Of a stretch of 64,000 nucleotides of DNA, positions 23,578 through 37,460 are shown piece after piece. Position 1 is the first letter of the stretch, and the number at the start of each line of letters is the position of its first letter. The stretch is taken from the NCBI RefSeq assembly GCF_027744825.2, contig NC_071334.1, forward strand, positions 67,926,937-67,990,936. Direction: 5' to 3'. The position numbers and the translations under genes were made by a program. A model generated the notes under the pieces. The model was not told where the DNA came from. It saw only the letters and a program-made list of their open reading frames with translations, and did not search any database. The stretch is from Synchiropus splendidus (taxonomy: Eukaryota > Chordata > Actinopteri > Syngnathiformes > Callionymidae).

Positions 23578-24603
23578 CAGGAAAAATAACTGCAACACAC
23601 ACGAGAATGCACACAACCATGTGTGCACGCTGCCATAACAACCCAAACTTTCCCACTGTGGGAAGAATAACGGCAGTCGAATCTAGTCTCATTCTGACAA
23701 AAACAACATTCAGTGTAGGGGGGCCCTAAAATGCTGAAGTACTGGGGAGAACCCTGTACATGATACTGAACCAGGGACACACACCGCGTGCAGACCAACA
23801 TCAAAATGAAAGCAAGGTTAAGCAATACTCACTTCTGGAGTGAATTCATGAATAAACAACATCCAGGTTGGCCTATTGGCTGTGGGGGGCCCCTGGCCTG
23901 GCAGGCCCCTGCAGCTGGTTATACATGAATGCCCACACCGGCCATCAGAGAAAAGTGCAGTTGTACTGTAGAGCCCATTACACTGGTCTTATTTAAAGAC
24001 CACACTTATTCCTCACTCCCATGGCCACTGTGAGTAAATATGTGGCTAAAACACAGCACACTGCAAGTGTTTGTTCTCGGGCTCCCCAGGGGCCTCTGCC
24101 CTCTGCTTCCTGAACACGCTCCACTCAGTGACACATATTCCAATGGAGACAACCAGGCGATAACTTCCAGTCATAACTCACCGCCACCTCTCTCATTTGG
24201 CTGGAAATAGGGCCGCGTCCCAATACAATGGATCATAAATTACACTCTCATTCTGAAAGTGAACATCAGGTTAAATAGTATACAGGCCCAGCCAGTCATA
24301 CTCCAGTGTGCGCGCTGACACCGGCCAGGCGTTGACTAATGAAGCTGATAATGAAACTTCGCCCATAATTAAAAGGTGCTACGTCGCACAGCGCACTGTA
24401 GAGAGACGCTGCACACGCAACACTTCAGGTATACACACACCCAATTTGAGCTTCACTGAAGCACAAACAGTAGCGCTTCCATACAAACACAAACACGCAC
24501 GAAGAGATGATGGCGACAGGTGAAGCGTGACTTTAATAGAAGTACAGAGCAGACTATCTCATTTACGCCGTATGATCCATCTGGAGGAGTGTACGGTAGT
24601 AGA

Positions 24604-24705
24604 GTGTGTGTGTGTGTGTGTTCTCGGGGGTGGGGGAAGATTGCTTTATCTATTGGTGTGGGGACCAATTCTGAGAAAAACACCTTGTGAGGACAAGTGG
24701 CTTAG
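24604..24705 (+). repeat. GT run plus 'GTGGGGACC' repeat fragment
   Basis: A (GT)n tract is followed by GGTGTGGGGACCAATTCTGA and ACACCTTGTGAGGACAAGTG. These match the boundary blocks of the dispersed 'GTCCCCAC' repeat but without its middle part. Confidence 0.55.
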
Positions 24706-27700
24706 TCAGGGCCATTAAGACCATACTACATCAGAAACATAGTCAGTGTGTTGCATGGATGTGACAGATGGTATCACAAGTGGGATGATAACATCTGCCG
24801 CGATTGTAGCGTGAAGAAAGAGCGGGTCATGGCCATGTGCAACACAAGCTGAAAATGTGTGCATGGGTCTCACATTTTAGAGCCTCTGAGGTTATTCTAA
24901 AGAATTGTCTTGGCAGTGTCTGTTATGTTGGGTTGTTCAGTCAACAAATGTTTGCATGAGGAAAGCATTATTGGCCACTCTTGTGTGGATAAAATATTTC
25001 TTGAAGTTACATTTAGAACAAATCTGAAATGTGGATTGAGATTAAAAATGTTGAAGTAATGACAGTCTCTATTTATTTATTTTTAAACCCTTGATCAGTT
25101 ATATGGCATCGATGTTAAAATACCTGACATGAATATTGAGATATAAAATTCGGTCCATGTGGTGGACCACAGAAGTAATAGTTTCATATACCCCATAAAG
25201 GACAAACTGAGGGTTCATTTGACCTTCATGGAACATGTAACTAATGCAAATCTATGCGACTTTCATACAAATGTAAATGAAGAGCTTAAAAAACAGTATA
25301 TCTGTGACATTTGTATGAGTGAATAACTGAACAAGAAGTCGGGCTCCCAGGCTTTCAATTTATTTTCATCTACTGAGAAGACAAAATGGCACAGCGTCTG
25401 TCTGTCGCAGGCAAACTGAGGCAGTGTCTGTGAAGGCCTTGGAGGAAAGCAACACAATAATAAGAGGTGGGGTTCGACTCATAAAATGAGTCAAACAAAT
25501 GACAGATTTCATATTTTATTCATTGGGACTATCACATTTTAATATTGGACAGCAGGATGGTCCAATTCTAGTTGTTCAAATGAGCTAAAACATCAGGGTG
25601 GAAGTGTTCCGGTGATGAGCAAACTCTTGCTGCATAAAGTGCACAAAACATAAAACAGTTTCTATCCTCATTAGTTATTTTAAACTTAAGATTTCCATCC
25701 ATCAGCGCAGTCTCCTTCATCATGGATGTTTTGCTTATGAGATCAGATGGTGTGTGTGGTGCACCTGGACTTGGTGGCTGTTCCCTCTGAAAGAAACTTA
25801 ATCTGCAATTTGCAAAAATCTCACTCTCATAAAGCATGATTGCGACTCGTTTTTTTTTTTTTTACTTTTTCTTGAGGGCATTTTTAGGAATATCAAAAAA
25901 GTATTTTTCACATGGCGACTAAACACATGTATAATAACAATGGGCCTGGATTTAGCCTCAAACAACTGAGAACACAAAGGATCTTATCATGAATTAAAAG
26001 ATTCACACTGTATGAAAAAATGGCTCAAAAACAGCTCCCGATTGCAAACATTCAAAACGAAATAAATATTACGGAGATGTTCAAATGAGTGGTAACATTT
26101 AGTGTGACTTGACATAATGAAACAATTCTGCAAACACTGAAAATCAAAAGACTGAGGGCACACGGCCGTGTTTTACTGCAACATTGTTCTCACTCTCATT
26201 GTAACCACAGAGCGATCTCGCCACACAGACCCATCTGCATACTGATCAGAGAACTTGGATCATTTAATTGATGGATTTAGAGCGTAGCAGGAATTTTTTT
26301 TTCCTGGAGGAAAATGAAGCGTAATAATATTCCCGGGGAGGTGAGAGGCAGGCCGGCGGCTCCGAGCGGGCTGAGCTCAGTCATGGTGAATAAAACGTAA
26401 TAATGAACTAATTGACCAGCAGCTGGTGTCAGAATAACTGTGAAGTCACACAGAAGTCACTCAGGATTCATTCTTTGTTGCTGGGGTTGAGGTAATTTAC
26501 ACATGAGACGAATCATGTGACTTCACATGTAGATCACTGTCAGACTTGTGAAATGCAGACTGACAAAAACGTAGAATGGAGCCTTTAAAAATACTGACTG
26601 AGAACATAGTGATTTATAAAATTCACACTGTGAAGCGCCATGTTCATCTATAATGCAACTTTAATGTGATTTATTTCACTTTAGCCTTGATGACTGATAC
26701 TTTTCTTTTGCAAATTAAAGACAATCATTAGTGTTTAATGGAGAAAAAATGTATTCTAGAAGACGATTCATTTCACTGTCGACCCCATACTCGACTCCAA
26801 ATAAGCACAAAGGAACCCCTGCTATGACCAAAGTAGCTCACGAGCGTCGTTCAGTGGATCAGAAAACGAAAGGATCAGGCGTAATGGCTGACGGTGTGAA
26901 CTCAAAAGTCGCTATGACAAGTCATTTCCAGGAACACTGAACACACTGGGCTGCGCGTGTGAAGTATTTTTAGGCTGGATAAACTGCGCAAATGCATGAA
27001 AACAGACTTGACACTTTTCATTCATGCGAAGGATAATCGGGATTATGAAATGTTATCACTACGCCTGGAGCAGAAGACGGCCACCTGCAGGCTCGGTGAG
27101 GAGGTGAGAAGAAGGAAGGTTGCAGAAGGCAGGGCCAGCTAGGGGGGAGTGCTTGGACAGAGCCAAAGAAGCTTGTGGGAAGATGGACTGTGTGGAGGAG
27201 TGCCAAGGAAAAAATAGCTGACTGGTGTCAGGTATTGTTGGAGCCAGACCGATAGTGCCGGAGAGTGGCGTCAAAGTGAATAACATTGAAACTTAAGAGC
27301 ACATTCTATCTACCTCAGTCATTAGCCAGGAGTCTTCACTGACAGAGACGACTGCTGAATGACTTGTCACATGCAGACCACATGCCAATGGTGGACACTC
27401 CAAAAATAGGACAGAGATCGTCTTAAACTACAGAGAAAAACCCCTTTTACACCAGAAGTGTTTGGCCTGCGTTACGGCACCACAGTCAACTATTCAGTTT
27501 ACAATTGAATGGGATGACTTTACACCATGTCGTGGCATGCAGCAGAAGAGGGTTTGCAAGGCTTCTGTTTTTGTCACAACTAGATTACCAACGCATTCGT
27601 CTAGCTAACCACTACCATGGGAGGAAGTAGCAAAATAAAGGCATCTGGCTACCTTTACAGGAAAAACCTGAACTCCGTCCGTAAAGCAAGCAAACACTGA

Positions 27701-29349
27701 AATCTGCAGGAAGAAAATAAAAGCCTGTCTTGTTTTCAACAGTCTTTGTGGGGGCCGTAGGTTTCACTATTCAGATACAGTGAGTGGTCCGAGATGGATT
27801 TATTTTCAATTTTGCAGGGCACATTCACCCAGCCACCAATAGCAATGCAACAGACAGGAATCCAGTGGAAACTGGCAGAAGCTCTGAGAATAAATCACAG
27901 TTAATGCGAACCTTGTAGAATAGTTTCCCTGAAGGTCGATAACAACTGGTCAGTTAATGAGCACAATGAAAATAGGTTGGAACTAGGGCGGCACAGTGAG
28001 GCGCATGTGAATCGGAATGGCAGCCATCGCTGATATCTGCATTTACAGGGATGCAGGTCGCAACCAAATCCTCGCATTTTTGGGACCAAATTTGGAGTCA
28101 GTGCGAGTAAATTTGATGTTTCATATTCAACATCACAGAATAGCACTGTTGCATTTGATGGACACCTGTCAATCACAGAAGTGTGAGACCCCCTCCCACT
28201 CCCGGTCTCGTACATGTATATGCTGGTGTTTCATTAATTCTGGGCAAATCCTAAATTGTGTGATTTATTATTAGGATTTTTTGAAGTAACCCAATAAAAA
28301 TGGTTTTCTCTGGCATCATGAAAAATCCAGCCAAAAATATGAAAAGAGTTTTTATGTTAAACATGTATAAATGAGTGCGTACTATAGATGGTGTTGAAAA
28401 GATCTGAAGAAAACAACAAGCACAGTGCAAGCTGCTGTGTCCAAATGTTTTCATATCAGTGCAAGAAATGAGTATAATGTTTCCACATAGTGGAAATTTA
28501 GGCGTCGCAGGCTATTACCAGAGAGATTCTCAGAGGAGACAACACAGTGAAGGCCATGCATAAAGCTGCAGGAGTCCAAGTTTACAATAAATAAAATGAT
28601 TAAACTTTTAACACTTGGGCAGCATAAGAGCCTTTTTGTCTCCTTTAATGGGCTCAGTTTCCGGAGAGTAAGCGAGAGGAAAAAAAGGGTTCTCCCCAGG
28701 AAGGCAACGCAAAAGCATTTTCATCTTGTGTACATTTACATGTTCGAATATTTAACAGTAGCCCATAAGACACGTCTTATTCAAAGCATAGAAACCCTAT
28801 TCACAGAGGCGTCAACGTCTCAAACATGCAAGTCGTCAAACAGCAGCAAAATCGAGTTACACAAAAAGCAATGTATTGTCATGTTAATAAACATGACGAT
28901 AAAAGGAAAAGTAAACAACTCAAGGACACAACAAAGACAACAGCTTCTGAGTACAATTAATCTAATCTGGGCCAGGAACGAAAACCATTAGGCCCCGAGT
29001 TTCATTTAACAATATCTGTGGAGGCGGGATGGAAGACAGCCAGCCTCATCGAGAGAAAACTCCTGGAGATGGCACCGAACCCCAGCAACACAATTATCAT
29101 GAAGAACTCCAGCTGGGACCAAAAGGACCCACTTAGTAATGAAGCCTCGAAACTATTAAGACTGCAGGACCAATTTGTCCTCCCGCTCACCTGCAGACTG
29201 CAAGAATCCTAGCATCACACAGAAGCGATGGCCACCCCTTCGCAGTGGCCAGGGGAGCGGAGCAGGCTTTAGTTAGTCTCAACCATTCTTTTGCCTGCTC
29301 ACTCACAGATTCTGTTCAGTAGAAATCTAATTGTTTATTATTTTAAAAA

Positions 29350-29602
29350 TAAGAGTTTGCATGTTCTCGCTGTGCCTGCGTGGGTTTTCTCTGGATTCTC
29401 TGGTTTCCTCCCACAGCACAAAGACATGCTCGCTGGGCTAATAGGACACGCGTATGTATGTGTGCGTGTGTGTGTCCTGCGATGGACTGGCGACCTGTCC
29501 AGAGTGTATTCCCACCTCTCGCCCAATGACTGCTGGCATCGGCTCCAGCACTTCCCGCAACCCTGAACAGGACTATGCGCTGGTTAACTGACAATGGATG
29601 GA
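29350..29602 (+). repeat. Teleost-wide interspersed repeat ('CCTCCCACAG...GGCGACCTGTCC')
   Basis: The stretch has GTTTGCATGTTCTCGCTGTG, TGCGTGGGTTTTCTCTGGAT, GGTTTCCTCCCACAGCACAA, GATGGACTGGCGACCTGTCC and TCGGCTCCAGCAC. It ends near CTGACAATGGATGG. This ordered set is one of the most abundant interspersed sequences in teleost genomes. I cannot assign its class from this one copy. Confidence 0.85.
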
Positions 29603-29609
29603 CGTAGGT

Positions 29610-32390
29610 TTTATTAAAATGTTCATTGGTGCATCGCAATGTTCACCTTCACTCAACTGCAAAGAATTGGCAAGAAACAACTAGCATTTTAACATTACGG
29701 GTTTCAAAACAAGCACAAGCTATTTGGTCCTTCCTTGACCAGTGTCTGGGCCATATTCTGGGGATTCTGGGAAGGACAAGCTTGAAGGATGAGGAAAGGC
29801 CAGAACTTGAGAGGGTACTGCAACTCTGCAAGGGCTCACCTAGTAGTCTAAACTCTTAAAGTAGTTGCTGTCACCATCACGTATTGAGTCATGTGGTCAT
29901 TGCTGTACTGTGCGTGCATGGAAATGGCAGAAGGAACGGAAGCACCATGACCCAAAACATCAAACGTATGGTAGCATTTCCCTGTGGACACAAAGAGTTA
30001 AGTGAGAGCCAACTATACTATCTGCCACTATAGCTTTCAAACCACATTTGGAGCAATTCAAGTGTGAAGTGTTACAAAACAAGATTTCACACCGTATGCA
30101 AGTAACATCCGACTTATGACCGTGATCGGTTCCGACCAACCGGTCGTAGGTCAGATTGGACGCCAGTCGAATGCCATTCAAAATAGCTGACGCGAGGGTT
30201 AGAGGTACTAGTGTAGTGGTGGATCGCTGTGTGAGAGTGAGATGCTGCCGTACGAGACACCGGGCTGCTACGTGCTGCAGTGACATTGAATTAAAAAAAA
30301 AAAAAAAAGCACCTGCTGGCCGTGGTCGGAAGTACGGGTGGACAAAAGTCGAGCAGGTCGTAAGTCGGATGTTACTTCTGAGTGCTTAAGTGTGCTTTAC
30401 AACTAAGAGACATTTTTTTTACTTTTGTTTACGACAGTACAAACAAACGTGTTGGCCCGTTGATCAACCTGTACACATCATATGCCGACTATTCGACCAA
30501 TCGCAAAGACAGTCGGGGATTGGACGATGATCAAAATATCAGTTAGTGTTGCAGCTCCACCAGGCAACATGTCCAACTTGGATGCTGCCAACATACTGCA
30601 TTCTTATTTAATATCCCTCCATCTAAATACCAAGTTCATTAATGTAATGTTTGGGCCACAGTACCACACCATCTCCACCACATCACCTTCCACCAAAAGG
30701 AACGTGACTGCGAGGGGGATGAGTTGGTGTTTGCAAGCCTCTGACTTGCAACAGAAGCCGGGACACCTGGAGAACTCTGTCTCCACTGACAAGCGAGTCA
30801 GTGCTCCTCTTAACTTCCAGTCTCGCCGTTAATGCCGACAGTCATTTTGGCTTTTCTACATGAGAGGATGTTTTATATCATCGCCTCACCAGTGTGAGTG
30901 AAGTGCTCGGCAAAGTCCTACCACTACCAACTTGTAATGTGCATCACTGGGATTTAATGGTAGTGACATCTGATTTTACTGATCCTATCCTGCTTTTCAA
31001 ACACCAACCCCCTCAAACTGCCCACATTTTGTGAAATATATATTTATATATATTTATAATAATAATAATAAACAAATAAAATAATAACAGGACTGTTCAC
31101 AAATTGAAAATGGATCAAAATAAAAAGTTTGCCTACCATGAACCAAGTGGACAAAAAGGATTATTAAATTCTAGCATAACAGATTTTTTAAAATGTCATC
31201 ATGCCAATTCCACAGTACAAATATGTGGAGAAGAAAACGCATCTTAATAGACAAGCCCAGTGTGAGACGAATGGTTGCATTCCTGGCTAATGTGTGATCC
31301 AGCCAGTCGGGCCTGACAGTGTCCTAATGGAGCCGAGTGAGAGTGTCAGCAGAGAAGACCCGTCGCTGCAAACAAGTGATCTGTCTCTTCCATTGGCACG
31401 GCCCGGCAAGACAGCCATGTTTGCCGCTGTTTTGGCAGCTGCTGCCTGGCAACGGTCGCGGCCATTAGCCGCGGATGGAATCTGAAACCAAATCCAATCA
31501 GATCAAGTCATTACTGAGAGATGAGCGGAAGTGATGGAGTGAATGGAAAGAGTGTGGTGGAGGAAGCGACGGATCGAGAGAGAAGCAAATACAAGTGGCG
31601 GAAGAATAGAGAGATGGCAGGAAAGTGTGGTGGAATTGACAAGCCCATGTCAGCCCCAATGTCGACGACAGTAGCTCCTCACGGACAAACGTGCACACAC
31701 ACCCCCAGAATCATATTCATACTCCTCTATTGACCTCCGAGTGTCCAACCTACACAAACACCATATATTGTCCTTGGGCAAATGTCAGTGGAGCCACAAA
31801 GTCTCCAGACCAAATAAAGAGCATCGCCTTCCTCGACAGCAGCACAGATGGGCCACTGCACTTTATGTGTCTGTACCAGGCAGTTGGTGTGTGTGTGTGT
31901 GTGTGAGGGAACACGTGTGCAGCTGTCCAGGAAGGGAGGAGAGCATCCAGCAGCTTCAGAATCTGAGAGCTGGCGACCGCCAAGAGAGAGCAGTCAGCAG
32001 GGGAGACTCATGCCGGCCAGATTAGACTGGAGAGGGGGAAGGAGAGCTTTTAGGATACACAAATGTTTGACCCTTATTGTTGAGAATAGGTGTGCAGGAG
32101 CGAAAAAAACAACAAAACAAAACACACCGTAGCCCCCACCTGCTTGGTCCTTCTCCCACTTCAGACAAGAACTACACTCTGACAGCCTGCACTGAACTTC
32201 TCACTGATGTCCAGCTGCAGGTGACAGCCTCGCCCTGCTGCACCTAACATTTAATTTTCAGGGTGGCAGCCAGTCTACCAGACATGTCCTGTCGCAGGTG
32301 AGTAATCTAGTGACGGGTGAAATAGCAAAACTTATATTTGGATCTGTGTGAAACTGCAGAAATTTCCCAGGTATCAGCAAGGGTGAGGAG
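29610..32390. other. No recognisable gene apart from a MITE
   Basis: The MITE at 30100-30377 lies here. The rest is unassigned. The stretch 31280-31490 is GC-richer than its surroundings and has a CTGCCTGGCAACGGTCGCGG block. It could be a regulatory element, but nothing in the sequence proves it. Confidence 0.5.
30100..30377. mobile_element. MITE with AAGTAACATCCGACTTA inverted ends
   Basis: The ends AAGTAACATCCGACTTATGA and, inverted, AAGTAACATCCGACTTACGA match at 19 of 20 positions, enclosing 278 nt. The interior contains an A15-16 run (about 30294-30308) and no coding sequence. A second inverted match, GGTTCCGACCAACCGG, sits inside the left end. The class is probably Tc1/mariner- or pogo-like, but this is an inference from the simple ends. 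Confidence 0.85.
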
Positions 32391-32395
32391 ACTGA

Positions 32396-33145
32396 GTGAG
32401 GCTGTGGTGGAGGATGTTGTTTATCTATTTATGGTGTGAGCTGAACCTTCTGCAGCTCAATGTGGCAAAGTCCAAAGAACTGGTGGTGGACCTCAGGACG
32501 ACTGTGACCCCTGTTTCTATCGAGGGGGTCAATGTGGATATGGTCGAGGACTATCAATATCTTGGGGTTCACATAGGCAATAAACTGGACTGGGCTCGCA
32601 ACACTGAGGCCCTTTACAAAAAAGGTCAGAGTCGTCTCTACTTCTTGAGGAGGCTCAGGTCCTTCAACATCTGCGGGACAATGCTGAGGATGTTTTATGA
32701 GTCGGTGGTGTCCAGTGCAATTCTGTTGGCCGTGGTTTGCTGGGGCAGCAGATGAACGGTGGCGGACACTAACAGACTCAACAGACTCCTGAAACCAAGG
32801 AGCATCCTGGACAACATCAGCTCCTGGTCCAATGCAAAAGCACATGGCCCAACAGACTGAGACTACCCATCTCAAAGACTGAGCGCCACAGGAAGGTCTT
32901 TTCTTCCTGTGGCAATAAAAACGTACAATTCATTCCTGAAAAAATGACAATGCAGGATTCTTTGGCATGTTTTTCTGTTCATTCTGTCCTTGAACCTGCA
33001 TTTTCTTGCACATTGTTTCTAAGTTCTTTTGTATAGCTTTTTGCCATTGATAATATTATTTCTTTTTTAATTTACTGTCATATATTGTGTACAGAGCATA
33101 TTACGACCACAATTTCCCTTGGCATTAATCAAGTTTTCTAATTCT
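32396..33145 (+). mobile_element. L2/Rex-like LINE 3' end with tail
   Basis: The frame reads CELNLLQLNVAKSKELVVDL, EGVNVDMVEDYQYLGVHIGN, KLDWARNTEALYKKGQSRLY, FLRRLRSFNICGTMLRMFYE and SVVSSAILLAVVCWGSR, then stops. Homology continues past the stop (RLNRLLK, SILD, and later FLPVAIKTYNSF). The 3' end has GTACAGAGCATATTACGACC and a tail TCTAATTCTGATTCTC near 33140. It is a dead 5'-truncated copy, usual for this clade. Confidence 0.9.
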
Positions 33146-33149
33146 GATT

Positions 33150-36100
33150 CTCCGTCCTCGGCTGTTCATGTGAATACAGTATCTACAGCCTGGATGATGC
33201 TCCCTGTTCGCCTCTCATTGTAAGTGTAGAGACAAAGGGCATTAAAAGGAAACCACAGCGGAGTGACGTCCTCATCTGCCTACAACCTTTATCTGTGGAC
33301 GCTACAATAGCAGCGCACTTACCATCTAACACACAAGTCAAGGACGTCCGAGTCTCTGCAGCCATTACGTTGGCCATGAAGCTTGATTATGGAAGTGAAG
33401 ATGAAAGGCACTACCTTACTGTCCGGTCTGACTATATCTCTATAACCGCACATCAAGGAACGAGACGAGATGAAATAGGTGCACACGGTGTGCTGTATGT
33501 ATGTATGTGCTTAAAAGGAAGGAAGTCGTGTGGTAGCTGATGCTTGTTCAGCTGGGACGTGTTCACCGGTCATCACATGTAGTTCGACTTGTTACACTCA
33601 CTGGGGTCTAAAAGCCCCTTGAAGCATTGCTTTGAATGAAAAACAACATTAAGTGATTCTCAACATCCATGTTTCAAAAATACCTGATAATGTTCAGAAG
33701 GTGATACAAGGTTTTAGAAGGCAAAAAGACGCAACAGCGCACCAGAGAAAAGTCAATCCAGAGAATGTTGAAGAGTTCCACTCCATAACGCAGCAAGTCC
33801 CTCACCACGATGGTGCATTTTCAAGTTATTGCTCTGGATGCAGCAAATATTTGGTAGTATATTATATTACAGTATATTATATTATAGATAGCAAAAAAAG
33901 TAACGTTCGGTTCAGAGAAAGCGATAAATCGACAGTGCGATGAATACAGTAAGATGTGTTTTTTAAATACTAAAACGCGCCACGAGGTGAAACAAGCTCT
34001 GCAAGACAAGATTCTGGCAACCCACTCCCCCATTCTCAGGAGTCCTTCTGTAGGAATCTGGCAACACAATTCACTGCCCTGATGGCTGGTGACCAAACTG
34101 GAGCTGTTCAGTACAAGTCGAAATGATTTTGACTGTTCGACCCATCATCATTTCAACAAATATTAAAATGTATTCTAGACTACTTACACTGTGTTTACAA
34201 AATAGTCAAAATCTTGTCAATCTCATTTGCTAATCGATATTGTTCGGTATTCGACCAAGTATTTTAAATTTGACTCAGCTTCCGTGATTAATTTTCAGGT
34301 CAGTGCATCCCTAGACTTTGCTTCCTTAAGCTCCCCACCGTCTGAAATCTTGTGGCCATGCAAGGTTACAGAGCGAAGCCTTGCTGACGAGTGTCCAGTT
34401 TAGATCCCAAACGTGTCCAGACTGCTGCCTCGTGATGACATCACATCCATTGCAGACACTTTCTACACCACCCAAACATTTATACAGACTACAGCCTTTG
34501 TAACTGACCATTTTCAAAGCTTGTCCATTCTACTTCCAGTTCTTACGATGAGTCAGATCACATTCATCGATGCAGATGTTTGCTGTATCTTCTCTGTGTG
34601 TTCAGCGTTGGTTATGATTTTTGAGTAGTCAAATATCTGCTGAGTTTGATTTGAGGCCAGTGGTTTATTGAATATATGATGTTAGAAATTGATAAAAACA
34701 AATCAAAAATGGCCGAATCTAACTCAGCTGATCGTGAACAGGCAACATATTTGTGAATGGCACAATAATAACTGCTTATGACACAAGTGCATGGAGGCTT
34801 CTAGCAACTCAGCAGGAGGAGAACTACCATGAGTGCGGAGGGAATGGTGGAGGTTGTGAAGCTTCTGACAGCTTTAATTGCCCATTATACAAATCTGAAA
34901 AGTGAGGCGGCAACTCCAATCAATAGTGCTTGATTTTTCCGAAACGGAGAATCACTCCGTCGCATCTGGCACTTCAACACACAACTGAACAGGGAGCGAA
35001 CTATGGCTCAGAAGTTAAGACTGGTAATCTAGAACAAGACAGTTTATTTCAGTGACAGAATACTGGGGAAGAGAAAATATTAGGACTCACAAGCTGGCAC
35101 ACTTTCAGACAGCTGTCCATGCTTAATGCCAGGTAAGCCTTTTCATGTTGCCCCTCATATCCACGCGTGCGTGTGTGTGTGTGTGTGTGCGAGCAACATG
35201 AATCAGCTCCCACCTGTTCCAGATTAACCCAGTGTGCCGCTTTGCCAGGTACGGATTAACAGTACTATGAAGACAGATTATGCACACAAACACTCGCACA
35301 CACTTCAGCGCATTAAGAACCTGGAGTAGAAAGATATGCCGGAGAGAAGTGACACACGTAAACCTTTCTGTTTTATCACACTGTGGAAATTATTCCGACT
35401 GATATTATGGAGGCAGTAAAAGTCCCTGCTCATATCTCCAAGTTCTTTAAAATGGGACGTTTGGGTAATTGCATTGGCTGCACAGACAAAACAGCATTTC
35501 CCAGCAAGGTTGATTAGGCACCGAGCTTGTAACATCGGTCCGTTAAACTCGCATCTAAGCGCCAATAACTTCATCATGACTGATATTTATACAAATAAAA
35601 GCACATTGATTGATGTCTTAAGGTCTCAGTGTTACATTCAAGACATGAAGCGGTGAGGATGAGCTTTTCCTCCGCCTCCACTTTAGTCTCCCTGTTACAC
35701 TCTGCGCCAGCCTCAGTTTCAATCTCTACTGTTGACTCATTTTCATCATCCAAGAGTGTCTCTGAGGACCGTCGCATCTTGGAGTAGAAGAAAGTGTTCC
35801 GCTTTACTTTGAACAATGATATCTGAGGCTGGCATCGTGTAAGTCGATTAAAAGGTCCCTTAATGCATCAGTTTAACCACATTCCTCTTTAATCCAGTGC
35901 CTTGAGTGAATGCTGTTTGTTATACCTGGATAATACCATCCTAAAAACGGGCATGAAAACAGTGATTTCATCGGCCGACACCCTGTTGCTTGAAGAAACG
36001 CGGACTACTTTGGTGCAACTCTGCCTCCTCACCACCAGAGGTCGCCATGCTCTGAATTGGACTAAAGACAGCGAAATATGAAGAATACAGCAGGTGCATT

Positions 36101-37455
36101 CAGTTGTCGTGGGAGTGACCTCTGTTTGTTTGGAACTAAGATTGAGTGAACGTGGTTGTTGTTTTTGGAAACTTTCGCTGAGATCGCAGATTCTGTCGCA
36201 TTAGCCGCCAAGGTAACAAGGTTAGTAACTCGATCTGTCATGACTAGAGATTAAGAGTTAATAATAAATCAATAGCTTTGTTGGTCTGTTTATGGAGAAT
36301 ACATTTTTTTAATAACTTGAGTTGCTATAGTTTTGTAGGTGCTTCAAAAACTATGATTTTAAAAAACAGAATAAAAGAACAATAACAACTAAGATCAAAG
36401 GACATGAAAAAAAAAAAGAAGGCTAAGCGACCAACTTGTTTAAAACAGTATCAAAAAAAGTATCATCAAAATCAACCAAAGTAGCAGTGTCATATCGTAA
36501 CTGCACGAACCACCTTTGTGTCACAAAAGCGAATAGGAGCGAGACGAGGGCCGAGTCAGACGCTCCTTCCCATGCACTGCATCGTGAATCACAAAGGCAT
36601 CCTGTTTACATGTGCAAAGTGTGTGCAATTGCCCAAGCAATCTGCTCAGCGCCTATGGTCATTGTCGCTCTTTAATCTTCTGCTGTTGTGTTTGACTGGA
36701 AGCACATGTGTGAGCCGGGCTGCTCCTCGACAGATGAGGTGAGCTGCTGGTGATACATCAGCCAACATATGGCGGGAGCAGAGAACAAACACTCAGACAT
36801 TTATGAAGTGCAAAACAAACAGAGCTACTCTTCAGCAGACAGCGTCAGTTTCCAATCCAACCTCCTTCCGAACATTCCGGTCGCTTCCCTCATGCAAGTC
36901 ATTCCCGGGAGGTGTCAGCAAAATGACAGTTTGCTGTCTGATTTTGACTTCTTCAGCAACTAATTGGCTTGAGGGGATCTTGTAGGATTGCAAAGGGCCG
37001 GGGTTTAAAAGCAATCCACTCTCCGAATGAACACAAAAAAACAAGAAATTGTACCTGTCTCAGCTTGACCATCCTGCTCCATGCAATTTCAAAACAGCAA
37101 CTGTGTTGGCTGTCAATATCAGAATCAGAATCAGAAAACTTTATTAATATGTAATATAGGTTTCCATTCAGTTTTGCTTTTGATACCGAAGACAACAACT
37201 GGAGCCACCTATATATGGCTCTTGCGCGTGATATATGTACACTCATTCTCACATTCATAGCCTAGAATTGAGTCCGCGCTGCCTTCACTGAACTACCAAA
37301 TACTGTTGTCAAAAAAAGTTATACTGAAAAACAAAACGAATATTAAGAAAATGTGTTAAAATGAATACATTTTATTACAGCTCAGCACCAATGAAAGAAT
37401 GCAGAATGTGAATTATCTCAGCCTCCATGACGCTCAACTGAAGTCACCACCACAA
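33150..37455. other. No recognisable gene
   Basis: A GT run is at 35167-35190 and an inverted LINE-tail remnant (TCAGAATCAGAATCAGAAAA) is at about 37118-37150. Nothing else is identified. The open frames here are short and show no family resemblance. Confidence 0.6.
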
Positions 37456-37460
37456 AATTT

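Larger units (their letters stand above)
23022..29330. other. No recognisable gene; first intron or 5' flank of the utrn-like gene
   Basis: I looked on the minus strand for a short coding exon ending in phase 1 that could supply the N-terminus and found none I can defend. Recognisable pieces are the LINE tail at 23440-23577 and a 'GTCCCCAC'-type fragment with a GT run at 24604-24705. The remainder, including the CpG-bearing stretch at 26320-26400, is unassigned. Confidence 0.6.

Noticed and set aside
25460..25490. GGTTCGACTC as a tRNA B-box-like sequence
   Set aside because: No A box, acceptor stem or cloverleaf can be formed around it.
26320..26400. CpG-bearing stretch with a minus-strand ATG frame as a possible first utrn exon
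   Set aside because: The frame runs to a stop without a GT donor in the required phase, and there is no similarity to utrophin or dystrophin N-termini.
28596..28991. 131-codon open frame
   Set aside because: Composition is random, no domain is recognised, and no relative exists in the window.
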